Shown: positions 10,424 through 19,943, counted from the stretch's first letter. The stretch: DNA of 64,000 nt from JADGGM01 sp027307005 (GCA_035455745.1 DATIEP010000064.1:40436-104435); one strand, 5' to 3'. Notes: generated from the letters alone by a model not told the origin. Made by a program: numbers and translations.

Positions 10424-10993
10424 ATGCTGAAGATGGTATCCATTGCTGCAGTAGTGGGGCTCGCATCCGCGTTCGCCATGCCGGCCACGCATATGCTGAA
10501 GGCCAATCTCAGTAACGCTGCGTCTTCGACCGCGAGCCAAGCGGCGCTCGACGACGCCACGATCGTCGCGATCTTCGACGAAGCGAACACGGCGGACATC
10601 GAAACGAGCGGCCTGGCCGCGAAGCGCGGCGCTAGCAAGGACGTCCGCGCTCTGGGCAAGCAGTTCGCGCACGACCACACCGCCGTTCGCCAGCAGGGCC
10701 GTGATCTCGCGAAGAAGCTCGGCGTGACGCCGACGCCGCCCAAGCCTGATCAGGGGAAAGAAGCCGCGGAGGCTGCGCTCAAGGATCTCGAATCGAAGCA
10801 CGGCGCCGAATTCGACAAGGCGTATCTGGCTCATGAGGTCGCGTTCCATCAGCAGGTAATTGACGCGATCAACAATACGCTTCTGCCCGCCATAAAGAAC
10901 GCCGACCTCAAAGCGTTCGTTCAAAAGGTCGTCCCGGCGTTCGAGGGGCATCTCGCGGCGGCCAAGAACCTGCAGCAGAAGCTGGGTCAGTGA
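10424..10993 (+). CDS. DUF4142 family secreted protein
   Basis: 189 aa. A signal peptide (LKMVSIAAVVGLASAFAMPA) is followed by a four-helix ferritin-like bundle. Key residues are GLAAKRGASKDVRALGKQFAHDHT, LAHEVAFHQQVID and VVPAFEGHLAAAKNLQQKLG, as in DUF4142 proteins of the envelope. Function is unknown. AGGAGG lies 7 bases before ATG 10424, which decides the start. Divergent from the SufR-like regulator and so a possible target of it. Confidence 0.87.
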   Translation: MLKMVSIAAVVGLASAFAMPATHMLKANLSNAASSTASQAALDDATIVAIFDEANTADIETSGLAAKRGASKDVRALGKQFAHDHTAVRQQGRDLAKKLGVTPTPPKPDQGKEAAEAALKDLESKHGAEFDKAYLAHEVAFHQQVIDAINNTLLPAIKNADLKAFVQKVVPAFEGHLAAAKNLQQKLGQ

Positions 10994-11077
10994 CGACAGG
11001 GCTCGCGGCTCGGCGACTTGAAGCGCGGTCCCGTTGCCAGTAACTCTGCGACCACACGTTCGAGAGTCTCCATCCCA

Positions 11078-12643
11078 ATGAGCAGCGAGCAGCAGCTGGC
11101 GGGACCCGATCTTACGTTAGGCGTTTCCCTCGCCGCGCTCGTCGATGGCGTGATGCTTCTCGGTCACGCCAACGGCGAAGCGGTGTTGATCGTGCGGCGC
11201 CGCGATGAGGTGTTGGCCATGGGCGCGGTGTGCACGCATTACGGCGGACCGTTAGCAGAAGGACTGCTGGACGGCGACCACGTGCACTGTCCGTGGCATC
11301 ACGCGTGCTTCAATCTGCGCACGGGTGAAGCTCTGGAAGCGCCGGCGCTCAATCCCGTCGCTTGCTGGCGGGTCGAGGTACGGGGCGAGAAGGCGTACGT
11401 CACTGAAAAAGTCGAACGCGAACCGCTCGCGCCGACCCCCAACCCGTCGCGGCGGAGCGGAAGCCGACCGGGACACATTGGAATCATCGGCGGCGGCGCC
11501 GCGGGCAATGCCGCGGCCGAAATGTTGAGGCGGGAAGGTTATGACGGGCGCATTACGGTGATCGACGTCGATCGCGATTCGCCGTACGACCGGCCGAACC
11601 TCTCCAAGGATTACCTGGCAGGCAACGCCCCCGAAGAATGGATTCCACTGCGTCCGCCGGGCTTCGACGAGGCGCATGGTATCGATGTCGTGCGCGGACG
11701 CGTCGTCTCGTTCGATGCGAAGGACAAACGCGCAGCGCTCGAAGGCGGCGCCGAGCATCGGTTCGATCGCGTGTTGCTTGCGACCGGTGCGAGTCCGATT
11801 GCGCTCCGGGTGCCTGGCGCGGATTCTCCACGCCTGCACTACCTGCGTTCGCTCGCCGACAGCCGCAGCATCGTTGCGTCGTCCGCGTCGGCCAAGCGCG
11901 CGATCGTGATTGGCGCGAGCTTCATTGGCCTCGAGGTCGCGGCGTCGTTGCGTGCGCGTGGACTCGAGGTGCACGTCGTCGCGCCGGAGGCAGTGCCGTT
12001 CGAAAAAATCCTCGGTGCTGAGTTAGGCAAATTCGTCAAGGCGCTGCACGAGGAGCACGGCGTCGTTTTTCATCTGCAGCACACGGCCGCTTCCATCACC
12101 GCGGACGGCATCGTGTTGGACGACGGCACCGCGCTTGGGGGGAACCTCATCGTGGCCGGGATCGGCGTTCGGCCTAACGTTGGACTCGCCGAATCGGCCG
12201 GCCTGAGCATGGATCGCGGGGTGGCGGTCAACGAGCGCCTCGAGACGAGCGCAGCCGGAGTGTTCGCAGCCGGCGACATCGCGCGCTGGCCCGATGCGTG
12301 GACGGGCGAGCGCATCCGTGTCGAGCACTGGGTGGCCGCTGAACGCCAGGGTCAGGCCGTCGCTCGCAACCTCCTCGGCGCCGGGGAACCTTTTCGGAGC
12401 CCGCCGTTTTTCTGGAGCGCCCACTACGACGTCACGATCGCGTACGTGGGACATGCATCGAGTTGGGATCGCATCGACGTGCACGGCTCTGTTGAGAAGC
12501 GCGATTGCGCCGTCGCCTATCAGAGCAAGGGGAAGACGTTGGCCGTTGCGAGCATTTTCCGTGACGATGTGAGTCTCGGAGCCGAGGTCGCGATGGAGCG
12601 GGGAGACGGCGAGGCGCTTCAGTCCCTGCTAGCGAAGAAGTAG
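11078..12643 (+). CDS. Rieske ferredoxin-FAD/NAD oxidoreductase fusion (AIF-like)
   Basis: 521 aa. Residues ~10-110 form a Rieske domain with CTHYGGPL and HCPWHHACF, the CxH..CxxH ligands of a [2Fe-2S] cluster. The rest is a two-dinucleotide reductase: FAD motif IGGGAAGNAAAE, NAD motif VIGASFIGLEVAASL, and FAD-closing AAGVFAAGDIARW. This order matches AIFM3/ferredoxin-reductase-like proteins that pass electrons from NAD(P)H. The electron acceptor is unknown. ATG 11078 is preferred over an in-frame TTG at 11018. Confidence 0.9.
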   Translation: MSSEQQLAGPDLTLGVSLAALVDGVMLLGHANGEAVLIVRRRDEVLAMGAVCTHYGGPLAEGLLDGDHVHCPWHHACFNLRTGEALEAPALNPVACWRVEVRGEKAYVTEKVEREPLAPTPNPSRRSGSRPGHIGIIGGGAAGNAAAEMLRREGYDGRITVIDVDRDSPYDRPNLSKDYLAGNAPEEWIPLRPPGFDEAHGIDVVRGRVVSFDAKDKRAALEGGAEHRFDRVLLATGASPIALRVPGADSPRLHYLRSLADSRSIVASSASAKRAIVIGASFIGLEVAASLRARGLEVHVVAPEAVPFEKILGAELGKFVKALHEEHGVVFHLQHTAASITADGIVLDDGTALGGNLIVAGIGVRPNVGLAESAGLSMDRGVAVNERLETSAAGVFAAGDIARWPDAWTGERIRVEHWVAAERQGQAVARNLLGAGEPFRSPPFFWSAHYDVTIAYVGHASSWDRIDVHGSVEKRDCAVAYQSKGKTLAVASIFRDDVSLGAEVAMERGDGEALQSLLAKK

Positions 12644-12757
12644 GCGAGCAGCAGCGAGACTCGAAGCCGGCGAGGTGTCGGCTTTGAAGTTTGTTCAATG
12701 TTGAACGGTACGACCGCTTTCCCGTTTCTTCTTTTCACTCGCAGGCCCGGGGGTTTT

Positions 12758-13402
12758 ATGCGCGCTTCGATAGTGATCGTTCTCGCCTCGGTCGTTGCTG
12801 CCGGCTGTGGAGGTGGCGGTGGAGGCGGAGGTGTTGGACCGCAGCAGACGTTCACGAGTGTGCAGGTCCAGCCTGATACGCAAACGATCTTCGGCGCGCC
12901 TGGTACGACGACGCAGATGAGTGCCGTTCCACTCGATCAAGATGGTCACCAGATGGCCGGTCTGCCGGCCGCCACCTGGTCATCGAGCGACGCGACCATC
13001 GCGACAGTGAACGGCGGTGGTCTCGTGACCTCGGTTGCGCTCGGCGGACCTGTGACGATCTCCGCTTCGATCAGTTCGGGCGGTGTCACAAAGAATGGCT
13101 CGGGCAGCGTAACGGTCGCTGACTTCCCGACGACAGCGAGCGTCACAGCGACGACGGGTCAGCAGTTCACGCCTTCGACGGTCACCATCAAGGCAGGAGG
13201 GTCGGTGACATGGGTATTCCAGTCGTTGGCGCACACGGTCACATTCAACACACCGGCGCCGGCCGGAACGCCTGCTGACATCGGCACCGCGGCAGCCCCG
13301 GTATCCGGTCAGTCGATCAGCCGGACGTTCTCGACAGCCGGGACGTTCAATTACCACTGCTCGATTCACCAGGGGATGACCGGCGTCGTCGTCGTCAAGT
13401 AA
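12758..13402 (+). CDS. Lipoprotein with Ig-like and cupredoxin domains
   Basis: 214 aa. The lipobox VVAAGC is followed by a glycine tract. Residues ~30-125 look like a BIG2-type Ig-like repeat (QTIFGAPGTTTQMSAVPLDQDG..TWSSSD). The C-terminal ~85 residues are a blue-copper domain: His in SLAHTVTF, then YHCSIHQGM, giving the His-Cys-His-Met ligand set. It is probably anchored in the envelope as an electron carrier or copper binder. It starts 114 bases after the Rieske/FAD gene. Confidence 0.85.
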   Translation: MRASIVIVLASVVAAGCGGGGGGGGVGPQQTFTSVQVQPDTQTIFGAPGTTTQMSAVPLDQDGHQMAGLPAATWSSSDATIATVNGGGLVTSVALGGPVTISASISSGGVTKNGSGSVTVADFPTTASVTATTGQQFTPSTVTIKAGGSVTWVFQSLAHTVTFNTPAPAGTPADIGTAAAPVSGQSISRTFSTAGTFNYHCSIHQGMTGVVVVK

Positions 13403-13430
13403 GTCACGCGTCGTGTCGCCTTACGAACGG

Positions 13431-13460
13431 GAGCGCCGTATCGGCGGCGCTCTCGTTTTT
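13431..13460 (+). terminator. Rho-independent terminator
   Basis: GAGCGCCG pairs with CGGCGCTC around a 6-base loop and is followed by TCGTTTTT. It is 29 bases after the stop of the cupredoxin lipoprotein gene. Confidence 0.88.
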
Positions 13461-13626
13461 GTTGCGGTGATGACTATTTCTCGTAGGAGCGCCGCGCGCG
13501 CACTACTCGAGCGCGTGCGGTTTGCCTTTCGTATTCCATGTGAATAAGTTCACAATGCTTCGCGTCAGGGGACCGAAGCAATCCCAGCAACTTTTTGCAA
13601 TAGCTCGGCACTGGAGGCCTCAAGCA

Positions 13627-14163
13627 ATGCGGTTCATCGGACAAGTAGCGCTGATTACTGGCGCATTCGTCCTTGGCGCGTGTGGCGGCGGCTCGAAGAA
13701 CGCGGCATCGACCTCGGATAGCACGGCGGCGAGTGCGCCGCCGGCGAGCGAGAGCGCCGCGGCACCGGCCGCTGCCCCGGCTGCAGGCGGCGCGTCGGCA
13801 ACATCGGCGACGGCTGCGCCGATCACCGGTAAGACATGGGACGTGAAGATGATAGGTGACGACAAGGGCTATCGGTTTGAGCCGGCGACGCTCACGATCA
13901 AGGAAGGCGACGGCATCAAATTCACGATGGTGTCCGGCGGCCCGCACGATGTCGCCTTTGACTCGACCACGATTCCAAGCGGAGCGACGGCGCAGCTGAC
14001 GGCGAACATGCCGAATCAGATGGCGCCCCTGCAGAGTAACTTCCTCATGAATCCTGGCGAGAGCGAGACGATTTCGTTCGCCAAAGTGCCGAAGGGAACC
14101 TATCCATTCCATTGCATGCCCCACCTCGCGCTGGGCATGAAGGGATCGGTCACCGTGCAGTAA
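13627..14163 (+). CDS. Cupredoxin lipoprotein
   Basis: 178 aa. Signal peptide with lipobox LGAC, then a ~45-residue Ala/Ser-rich linker, then a plastocyanin/azurin-like domain. Copper ligands are visible as His in GGPHDVAF and Cys-His-Met in PFHCMPHLALGM. ATG 13627 has GGAGG 9 bases upstream. It is the second blue-copper lipoprotein in a row but has its own transcription unit, bounded by terminators at 13431 and 14192. Confidence 0.88.
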   Translation: MRFIGQVALITGAFVLGACGGGSKNAASTSDSTAASAPPASESAAAPAAAPAAGGASATSATAAPITGKTWDVKMIGDDKGYRFEPATLTIKEGDGIKFTMVSGGPHDVAFDSTTIPSGATAQLTANMPNQMAPLQSNFLMNPGESETISFAKVPKGTYPFHCMPHLALGMKGSVTVQ

Positions 14164-14191
14164 GTCGGCGTCCAGGCGAAGACGTCGCTGC

Positions 14192-14238
14192 AATGCGGGG
14201 GCGAGGGTGCCGGTCACTCTCGCCCCCGCATTAATTTG
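14192..14238 (+). terminator. Rho-independent terminator
   Basis: AATGCGGGGGCGAG pairs with CTCGCCCCCGCATT, a 14-bp stem, followed by AATTTGT. It lies 29 bases after the stop of the cupredoxin gene. Confidence 0.9.
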
Positions 14239-14303
14239 TCCCTCGATTACCCCGCCGTTTCACGCGCATCCCCGCCCCACTCTCATTCCTCCGTCTCTCG
14301 CGT

Positions 14304-16775
14304 ATGAAGCGATCCCTTGCCGGACTTGCCGTGGGCCTGGCTGCTGTTGCGTGCGCAAGCCAACAGGCGCGAGTCGCCGCGGTCCAGCCTGCAGCGCAGT
14401 CGACGTCGCCTAACGACAGCCTCCGCGATGCGCACCGGAGCGCGACGGCCGGCACGCAGCACTGGGACGGGTTTCTCCCGCTCGACCTCGATGCGAGGGG
14501 CGAGCGGGTGCTGCTCGAGATTCCTCGCGACTCGACGCGCGCGCTCCTCTTCGTGTCGCTCGCGACGGGATTGGGTTCGAATCCGATCGGACTCGACCGA
14601 GGCGCGGACGTCGCCGCCTTCGTCGCCCGATTCGATCGGGCCGGGAACCACGTGCTGCTGGTGCTCGAGAACTGGAACTATCGGAGTTCATCGCCTAACC
14701 AGGACAACGTGCGCAGCGTACACGAGTCGTTTCCGCCGAGCACCGTTGCCGCGCTGCCAATCGTCGACGAGCGTTCCGGGGTCCTGATCGTGGACGCGAG
14801 CCCGATGGTTTTCCGCGATTGGGCGCACGTCGCGGAAACGCTCGATGCGAACAAGCAAGGCTCGTATGCGCTGGCTCGCGATCGATCGACCATCTTCGTG
14901 CCGTACACGAAAGCGTTTCCGGCGAACACGGAAATCGACGCCTCGCTGACGTTCGCGCTGACCAACGGAAAAGCGGGCGACATCGTCTCCGCGATCGTAC
15001 CGGATCCATCGGCAATCACCTTACGCCAGCACCTGTCGCTGCTCCCGCTTCCGGACAGCGGCTACGAGCCGCGGACGCTCGATCCTCGCGTGGGATATTT
15101 CGGCGTCACCTTCAAGGACTACGGCCAGCCCGTTCAGGGTTCTCTCGAGCAGCGGTGGATCGCGCGACACCGATTGGAGCGCGTGAATCCGTCGGACCCG
15201 AACAGCCCCATCAAACATCCGATCGTGTACTACGTCGACCGGGGTATTCCCGAGCCAATCCGCACGGCGGTGAAACAAGGCGTGAGCTGGTGGGCGACGG
15301 CGTTCGACGAGGCGGGTCTCAAGGGCGCCTTCCGCGTCGAGGATCTTCCGGAGGGCGTCGACCCAATGGATGCACGCTACAACGTGGTGCAGTGGGAAAA
15401 TCGCAACGAGCGCGGGTGGTCCATTGGCGGCTCGCTCGGCGATCCGCGCACGGGAGAAATCATCAAAGGCATGGCGCGGCTCGATTCGCACCGCGAGCGC
15501 ACCGACTACAATCTGTACGCGGGCCTCATGGGTGCCGCATCATCCGCGGCCGACACGGCGTTCGTGTTGGCCCGCGTGCGACAGAAGGCAGCGCACGAAG
15601 TCGGGCACACGTTAGGCCTGGCGCACAACTACATCGCATCGACGTACGAGCGGGGATCCGTCATGGATTATCCGCCGCCGCGCGTCCGCATGGCGTCCGA
15701 TGGAAGCATCGACATCAGCCAGGCCTATGCCTCTGGTCCGGGCGCGTATGATGTGTGGGCGATCCATTGGGGGTACGGCATTTTCCCGCGCGCCAGCGAA
15801 GCCGACTCGCTTCGCGCAATCGTCACGGATGGGTTGCGCAAAGGATACTTGTTCCTTTCGGATGCCGATGCACGTCCGGACTTCGCATCCGATCCGCGCA
15901 CCAACTTGTGGGACGACCAGGCGTCTGCATCGAATTTTCTCCGCGATCAGATGGCGGTTCGAGGCGCCGCAATTGCCAAGTTCGGGTTGCGCAACATCCG
16001 ACCCGGTGAACCGGTCGCGCTGCTGCAAGAACGCTTCGTGCCTCTGTACTTCCTGCATCGCTTTGCGCTCAACTCGTTAGGCAAGACGATCGGCGGAATG
16101 GAATACGCCAACGCAGTGAACGGCGACGGACAGCCGGAAACACAACCGATTCCCGCGACACAGCAGCGAGCGGCCCTGCATCAACTGTTAGGCGCGCTGG
16201 CGCCGGCCGAGCTGGCGATCCCCGATACGGTGCTGACCCTCATGGGACCGCGGCCGTTCTCGTACGAAGAGTCTCACGACCTGTTCGGCAGTCGCACGCG
16301 CCCCGCGTTCGACGAGTTCGGTGCCGCGCGAACGTTGGCGCAAATGATCGTGAGCAGCATTCTCGAACCCGAGCGCGCGGCCCGTGTCGTTCGTTTCGCG
16401 ACGTCGGAGGCGAGCCCACTCACTCTCGAGGAAGTCATCGACTCGCTCATCGGTACCACGTGGGGTGCGAGCGTGCCGTCGACGCCCAAGCTCGCGGCGC
16501 TCCAGCGCGTGACGCAGCGTGCCGTCGCGGATCAGTTGCTCCTGCTGGCATCCGATCACAATGCCGCGCAAGAAGTGAGGGCAATCGCCGATCTCGAGAT
16601 CACGAAACTTCGCGCAACTGCCGAACGTCGCGAGCGCGCCGCTGCTTCTTTTGCCGAGCGTGCGCACTGGGCCTCGATCGCCGCAGACTACCGCCGCTGG
16701 ATCGACCGCCGCGAGTTGCCCGCCCCAACCAAGGCTCTCGTTGCGCCGCCCGGTGACCCATTCGGCGAGCCGTAG
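14304..16775 (+). CDS. Zinc-dependent metalloprotease lipoprotein (DUF5117/DUF4953 type)
   Basis: 823 aa. The N-terminal signal (SLAGLAVGLAAVACAS) has a lipobox-like VACA. A DUF5117-like beta domain fills residues ~50-250. The catalytic domain holds HEVGHTLGLAHNY around residue 431, an extended HExxHxxGxxH zinc site of metzincin style. The long C-terminal region carries DYPPPRV and helical repeats. It is likely a secreted or surface protease. ATG 14304 has no clear Shine-Dalgarno. It contains five copies of GTTAGGC (14408, 14693, 15611, 16076, 16187). Confidence 0.86.
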   Translation: MKRSLAGLAVGLAAVACASQQARVAAVQPAAQSTSPNDSLRDAHRSATAGTQHWDGFLPLDLDARGERVLLEIPRDSTRALLFVSLATGLGSNPIGLDRGADVAAFVARFDRAGNHVLLVLENWNYRSSSPNQDNVRSVHESFPPSTVAALPIVDERSGVLIVDASPMVFRDWAHVAETLDANKQGSYALARDRSTIFVPYTKAFPANTEIDASLTFALTNGKAGDIVSAIVPDPSAITLRQHLSLLPLPDSGYEPRTLDPRVGYFGVTFKDYGQPVQGSLEQRWIARHRLERVNPSDPNSPIKHPIVYYVDRGIPEPIRTAVKQGVSWWATAFDEAGLKGAFRVEDLPEGVDPMDARYNVVQWENRNERGWSIGGSLGDPRTGEIIKGMARLDSHRERTDYNLYAGLMGAASSAADTAFVLARVRQKAAHEVGHTLGLAHNYIASTYERGSVMDYPPPRVRMASDGSIDISQAYASGPGAYDVWAIHWGYGIFPRASEADSLRAIVTDGLRKGYLFLSDADARPDFASDPRTNLWDDQASASNFLRDQMAVRGAAIAKFGLRNIRPGEPVALLQERFVPLYFLHRFALNSLGKTIGGMEYANAVNGDGQPETQPIPATQQRAALHQLLGALAPAELAIPDTVLTLMGPRPFSYEESHDLFGSRTRPAFDEFGAARTLAQMIVSSILEPERAARVVRFATSEASPLTLEEVIDSLIGTTWGASVPSTPKLAALQRVTQRAVADQLLLLASDHNAAQEVRAIADLEITKLRATAERRERAAASFAERAHWASIAADYRRWIDRRELPAPTKALVAPPGDPFGEP

Positions 16776-16829
16776 CGCCTGCTGACGACGGGCGGCACGT
16801 GGGCGTCCATCAAAGAGTCGACGGCTTAC

Positions 16830-18260
16830 GTGGGAGCAATGTCCGAGTCAGACAGCGTGGAGGAGACGAGAGACAGTCTGGTGACGGAGACGACGAGTGC
16901 CGAAGCAGAGCACACGCCGCCTCTCGTCGCGCCGGCGTTGCTCAGGTCAAGTCCGCACGCACCCGGTTGGATTCGGCGTCGCGCACGGAATGTGTACCGA
17001 CGGCCGCTCCTCGTGAGCGCCGTCGGATTGACCGTGTTCGTCGTCGTGCTGTTGGCCGCGGTCGTCGCACCGTTGCAGGAGCGAAGCGCCGTGCGAGCGA
17101 ACCTCCCGCTCGTGCGCCCGCGTCCGGACACGATTGAAATCCTGAAGCACATCGCGATGGCCGGGTCCATTGCACATCGATCTGATTCGACGCTCACCGC
17201 TGCCCGACTCTTGAACGCACGTCCGGAGAGCGTCGCCGACACGGCGCTCCGCACCTCGTCATCCTCGACGTCGGTACTCGATACAGCGGTTCTCGCCCGG
17301 ACACACGATTCGGCGGTTGCCGCGTTCACCTCGGCGCGCCGATGGCTCGCACAGGCTCGCGACGTGGATCGCGACATGGATACAGCCGATGCGCGGGCGA
17401 AATCCGTCGACGCCATCGGCGCGTCCGTTCCGGCGATGCTCGCGGGAGCGGCGGCACTCGGCGGCGTAATCGGATTCGCGTTTGCACTGTCGCTCGAGCT
17501 GCGCGAGCCGCGCGTTGCCGACGACGACGAAGCCGAGTCGATCGCCGGCGTGCCTGTGCTGGCGTCGATCGGCGAAGCGCCGGCAGCGCCGGTTCGCCGC
17601 CGGCGGGCGGACCTGGAGACGCCTCCGTTAGTCGACCTCACGTCGGATGCGTACCGGCTGCTGTACGCGCAACTCGCCGACCGGTCGGACAACTTGCCGC
17701 TGCTGTCGATCGTGGGAGAGGACGCGGTCACGACTGCCGTCGTCGCCGCGAACCTTGGCGCGGTCGCAGCTCGACAGGTGCGCGATGTGTTGCTCATCGA
17801 CACCGACGTCGAGCGGCAATCGCTGTCATCGGTGACACGTCTGCCCGGTACGCCGGGCTTGGTCGATGTCCTTGCCGGCCGACTCGATTGGGCCGCGGCA
17901 GTGCGGAGCGTGACTGTCGGTCGCGATCGAACGCTCGACGTGCTGCCGAGCGGTGCGTTCGGTGCTCACGAAGCGCTGGACTCGATGATTGCCGACGTGT
18001 CGGAACTTCTGGAGCACGTTGGACGCCGCTACGACTGCGTGTTGCTGAGCGCACCGCTGTCGCGAGCGGGGGAGCTGGGTTTGGCGGCGACGGTGGCCAC
18101 GCCGGTGGTGGTGGTGCGCATCGCGCGCACACCGGTGAGCTCCCTCGGCCGACTAACAGGATTGATTCGGGACCGCGGGGCACGCAGCCGCGGAATCTTA
18201 ATGTGGAATCGCGGTGAACCGACCTCGGCCGCAGCGCAGCGAGACGATCGCAACTCTTGA
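16830..18260 (+). CDS. Wzz/BY-kinase-like protein with degenerate P-loop
   Basis: 476 aa. TM1 (~59-81), a periplasmic-type stretch of ~130 residues rich in helices, and TM2 (~208-228) give the polysaccharide co-polymerase topology. A CpsD/CapB-like domain follows. It keeps the Walker A' strand VRDVLLIDTDVER, DVLPSG and the Walker B strand YDCVLLSAP. The P-loop is SIVGEDAVTTAVVAANLG, with no GKS/T lysine, and no C-terminal tyrosine cluster is seen. ATP-driven kinase activity is therefore unlikely. GTG 16830 or ATG 16839 may be the start. No glycosyltransferases are nearby. Confidence 0.75.
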   Translation: MGAMSESDSVEETRDSLVTETTSAEAEHTPPLVAPALLRSSPHAPGWIRRRARNVYRRPLLVSAVGLTVFVVVLLAAVVAPLQERSAVRANLPLVRPRPDTIEILKHIAMAGSIAHRSDSTLTAARLLNARPESVADTALRTSSSSTSVLDTAVLARTHDSAVAAFTSARRWLAQARDVDRDMDTADARAKSVDAIGASVPAMLAGAAALGGVIGFAFALSLELREPRVADDDEAESIAGVPVLASIGEAPAAPVRRRRADLETPPLVDLTSDAYRLLYAQLADRSDNLPLLSIVGEDAVTTAVVAANLGAVAARQVRDVLLIDTDVERQSLSSVTRLPGTPGLVDVLAGRLDWAAAVRSVTVGRDRTLDVLPSGAFGAHEALDSMIADVSELLEHVGRRYDCVLLSAPLSRAGELGLAATVATPVVVVRIARTPVSSLGRLTGLIRDRGARSRGILMWNRGEPTSAAAQRDDRNS

Positions 18261-18331
18261 AAAATTCACCGGTTGGGCGAATAATGTATGCGGCGCCCGC
18301 GTTTGTTTAGCGGCCTGTGACGCACGTTAGG

Positions 18332-18345
18332 TTAGACTCGTCTAA
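18332..18345. promoter_or_regulatory. 14-bp palindrome upstream of lipoprotein gene
   Basis: TTAGAC-TC-GTCTAA is a near-perfect dyad in the 221-base gap between 18260 and 18482. A related TTAG..GTCTAA site is at 38811-38824. It may be an operator; TAATGT overlaps its right arm and could be a -10 element. Confidence 0.35.
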
Positions 18346-18450
18346 TGTTACAAGCAGGGCGAAGCTGGCTGGCGTTCCGAGCACGCTTCGTCACGGAGTC
18401 AAACCTTTGCTTCTGCGACAGAATGCTGTGCGCAGAGGCTTCCAATGAAA

Positions 18451-18470
18451 GAGCGCCGATGATGGCGCTC
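18451..18470 (+). promoter_or_regulatory. Leader hairpin adjoining the Shine-Dalgarno of the 18482 gene
   Basis: GAGCGCC pairs with GGCGCTC around a 6-base loop, directly followed by GGGGGAAGACG and the ATG at 18482. The stem abuts the ribosome binding site, so it could modulate translation. It is not followed by T, so it is not a terminator. Confidence 0.4.
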
Positions 18471-18481
18471 GGGGGAAGACG

Positions 18482-19822
18482 ATGTCTCGGCGCCTTGGTT
18501 TCCACTCTTCGGCAATTCGCGCTGCGAGCGTGATGGCTGCGTTGGCGGCTGTTGTTGGTTGCAGTGATCGGTCAGCTGGGGTCACGGGTACGGGCGTGAT
18601 GCAACCGCAGTCCCCGCCGATGCTGCCCTCGCAGAGCCTTGGCATGGTGCAGGTTACGGTGGACGATGCCGGGAACGTCACCACGGTGCCGCTGCAAGGA
18701 ACGTCGAGCGATTTGGCGCCCGGAATCGACGGGTCGATTTACGGTTCGCAAGACGTGAACGTGCACGTTTACGCGAAAGCTGCGACGTCGACTATCAAAG
18801 GCAGCACGAAGACCTGGACCATGAACATCGGTCTGCGCAACCTGCTGGCGTTCCCGATCGGCAGCAATCAAGCTGGATCGACGCCGAGCGACACGACCGG
18901 CATCTTTCTGGCGCTGATCAGTGGTCCCACCGTTAGCCAGACGTCGAGCCATTGCCCGGGCAGCTGCGCCGTTTCGACCGTTGGCTACGACGGTACGGGC
19001 ACGTTCACCGCGCCTAACCAGCGATATCTGTACTGGCGCGAGCGGCTGGCTGCCAAGCAGGCTGTGCCGGGCGCCGACACGGTCAGCGTTCGTCGACCGT
19101 TCACGTGGACGTCGCCGACGCAAGTGACGGCCATGACGTTCGTGTTGATCGTCGGAGCGGACTGGCCTGCTCCTGCGCAGCTGAATTGGAGCGTGTTCTA
19201 CAATGCGCCGACTGACTCGGCGCCGGACCAGCATGCGAAACCGATCTGGCGCACGGGCAACATGTCGACCTTCGGCGCCGCCACGGAAGTGTGGTCCAAG
19301 GCGCAGGGTGTTGATTCGCTCGAGCCGCAGAATGCGAAGGACTACTATTTGTTCCGTCGCGACTCGCTCGCGGCTTCAACGCCGGCCTATTTCGAGGCGC
19401 ACGTCAAGGTGAGTGGTGGGCAGACCAAGCCCGAAACGGTGTTTGGATTCCTTGACGGTACCAGGATGGCGGCCATCGGAATGACCAACGCGCGGATCGG
19501 CTTTGTGAAGTACGCGTTCCTGGCGAAGGAGCTTTTCGGTCACGGCCTGCCACAAGCGAATTTCGTGGACAGCTTGTCGAACGATGCGACCACCAACCAC
19601 ACCTATCGTTTGCGCAAGTTCGGAACGGATAGTGTAACCCTCGAAATCGACGGTACGCGGCGTCTTGGCCTGACGTACAGTCAATTGCCTTCGGTGGCGC
19701 AGGACTCGGTGGCGACGTTCACCACGGGACCTGCCGAATTCTTCGGCGACGGCAGCATTTCAGGCAACCACAACTCGGCTTGGAGCGTCGTCACATACGG
19801 AATCGGTCTATCTCAGCCGTAA
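18482..19822 (+). CDS. Secreted lipoprotein of unknown function
   Basis: 446 aa. Twin-Arg-like start and signal (RRLGFHSSAIRAASVMAALAAVVGCSD) with lipobox VVGC. The rest is beta-rich, with many Thr/Ser/Gly and tryptophans, and no repeat or catalytic motif that I recognise. Two cysteines (SSHCPGSCAV) could form a disulfide. GGGGGAA lies 4 bases before the ATG. It directly precedes the RiPP-like locus and might belong to it, but a 121-base gap separates them. Confidence 0.75.
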   Translation: MSRRLGFHSSAIRAASVMAALAAVVGCSDRSAGVTGTGVMQPQSPPMLPSQSLGMVQVTVDDAGNVTTVPLQGTSSDLAPGIDGSIYGSQDVNVHVYAKAATSTIKGSTKTWTMNIGLRNLLAFPIGSNQAGSTPSDTTGIFLALISGPTVSQTSSHCPGSCAVSTVGYDGTGTFTAPNQRYLYWRERLAAKQAVPGADTVSVRRPFTWTSPTQVTAMTFVLIVGADWPAPAQLNWSVFYNAPTDSAPDQHAKPIWRTGNMSTFGAATEVWSKAQGVDSLEPQNAKDYYLFRRDSLAASTPAYFEAHVKVSGGQTKPETVFGFLDGTRMAAIGMTNARIGFVKYAFLAKELFGHGLPQANFVDSLSNDATTNHTYRLRKFGTDSVTLEIDGTRRLGLTYSQLPSVAQDSVATFTTGPAEFFGDGSISGNHNSAWSVVTYGIGLSQP

Positions 19823-19943
19823 GTTGCTGCGATCGAGGCGTTGATTTGAGAAGCCACCGGGCGATACTCGACTACAAGCGGCCGGTGGTGTGTTAGGACC
19901 CACAGAGTTGGACACGGTCAATTCTTCGTGTTTGCGAGAGACC

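Noticed and set aside
12664..12690. AAGCCG/CGGCTT stem after the Rieske/FAD gene
   Set aside because: 6-bp stem with 9-base loop and a poor T-tract; not strong enough to annotate as a terminator.
19861..19889. CCACCGG/CCGGTGG stem before the RiPP precursor
   Set aside because: Loop of ~21 bases and no T-run, too weak for a terminator call.
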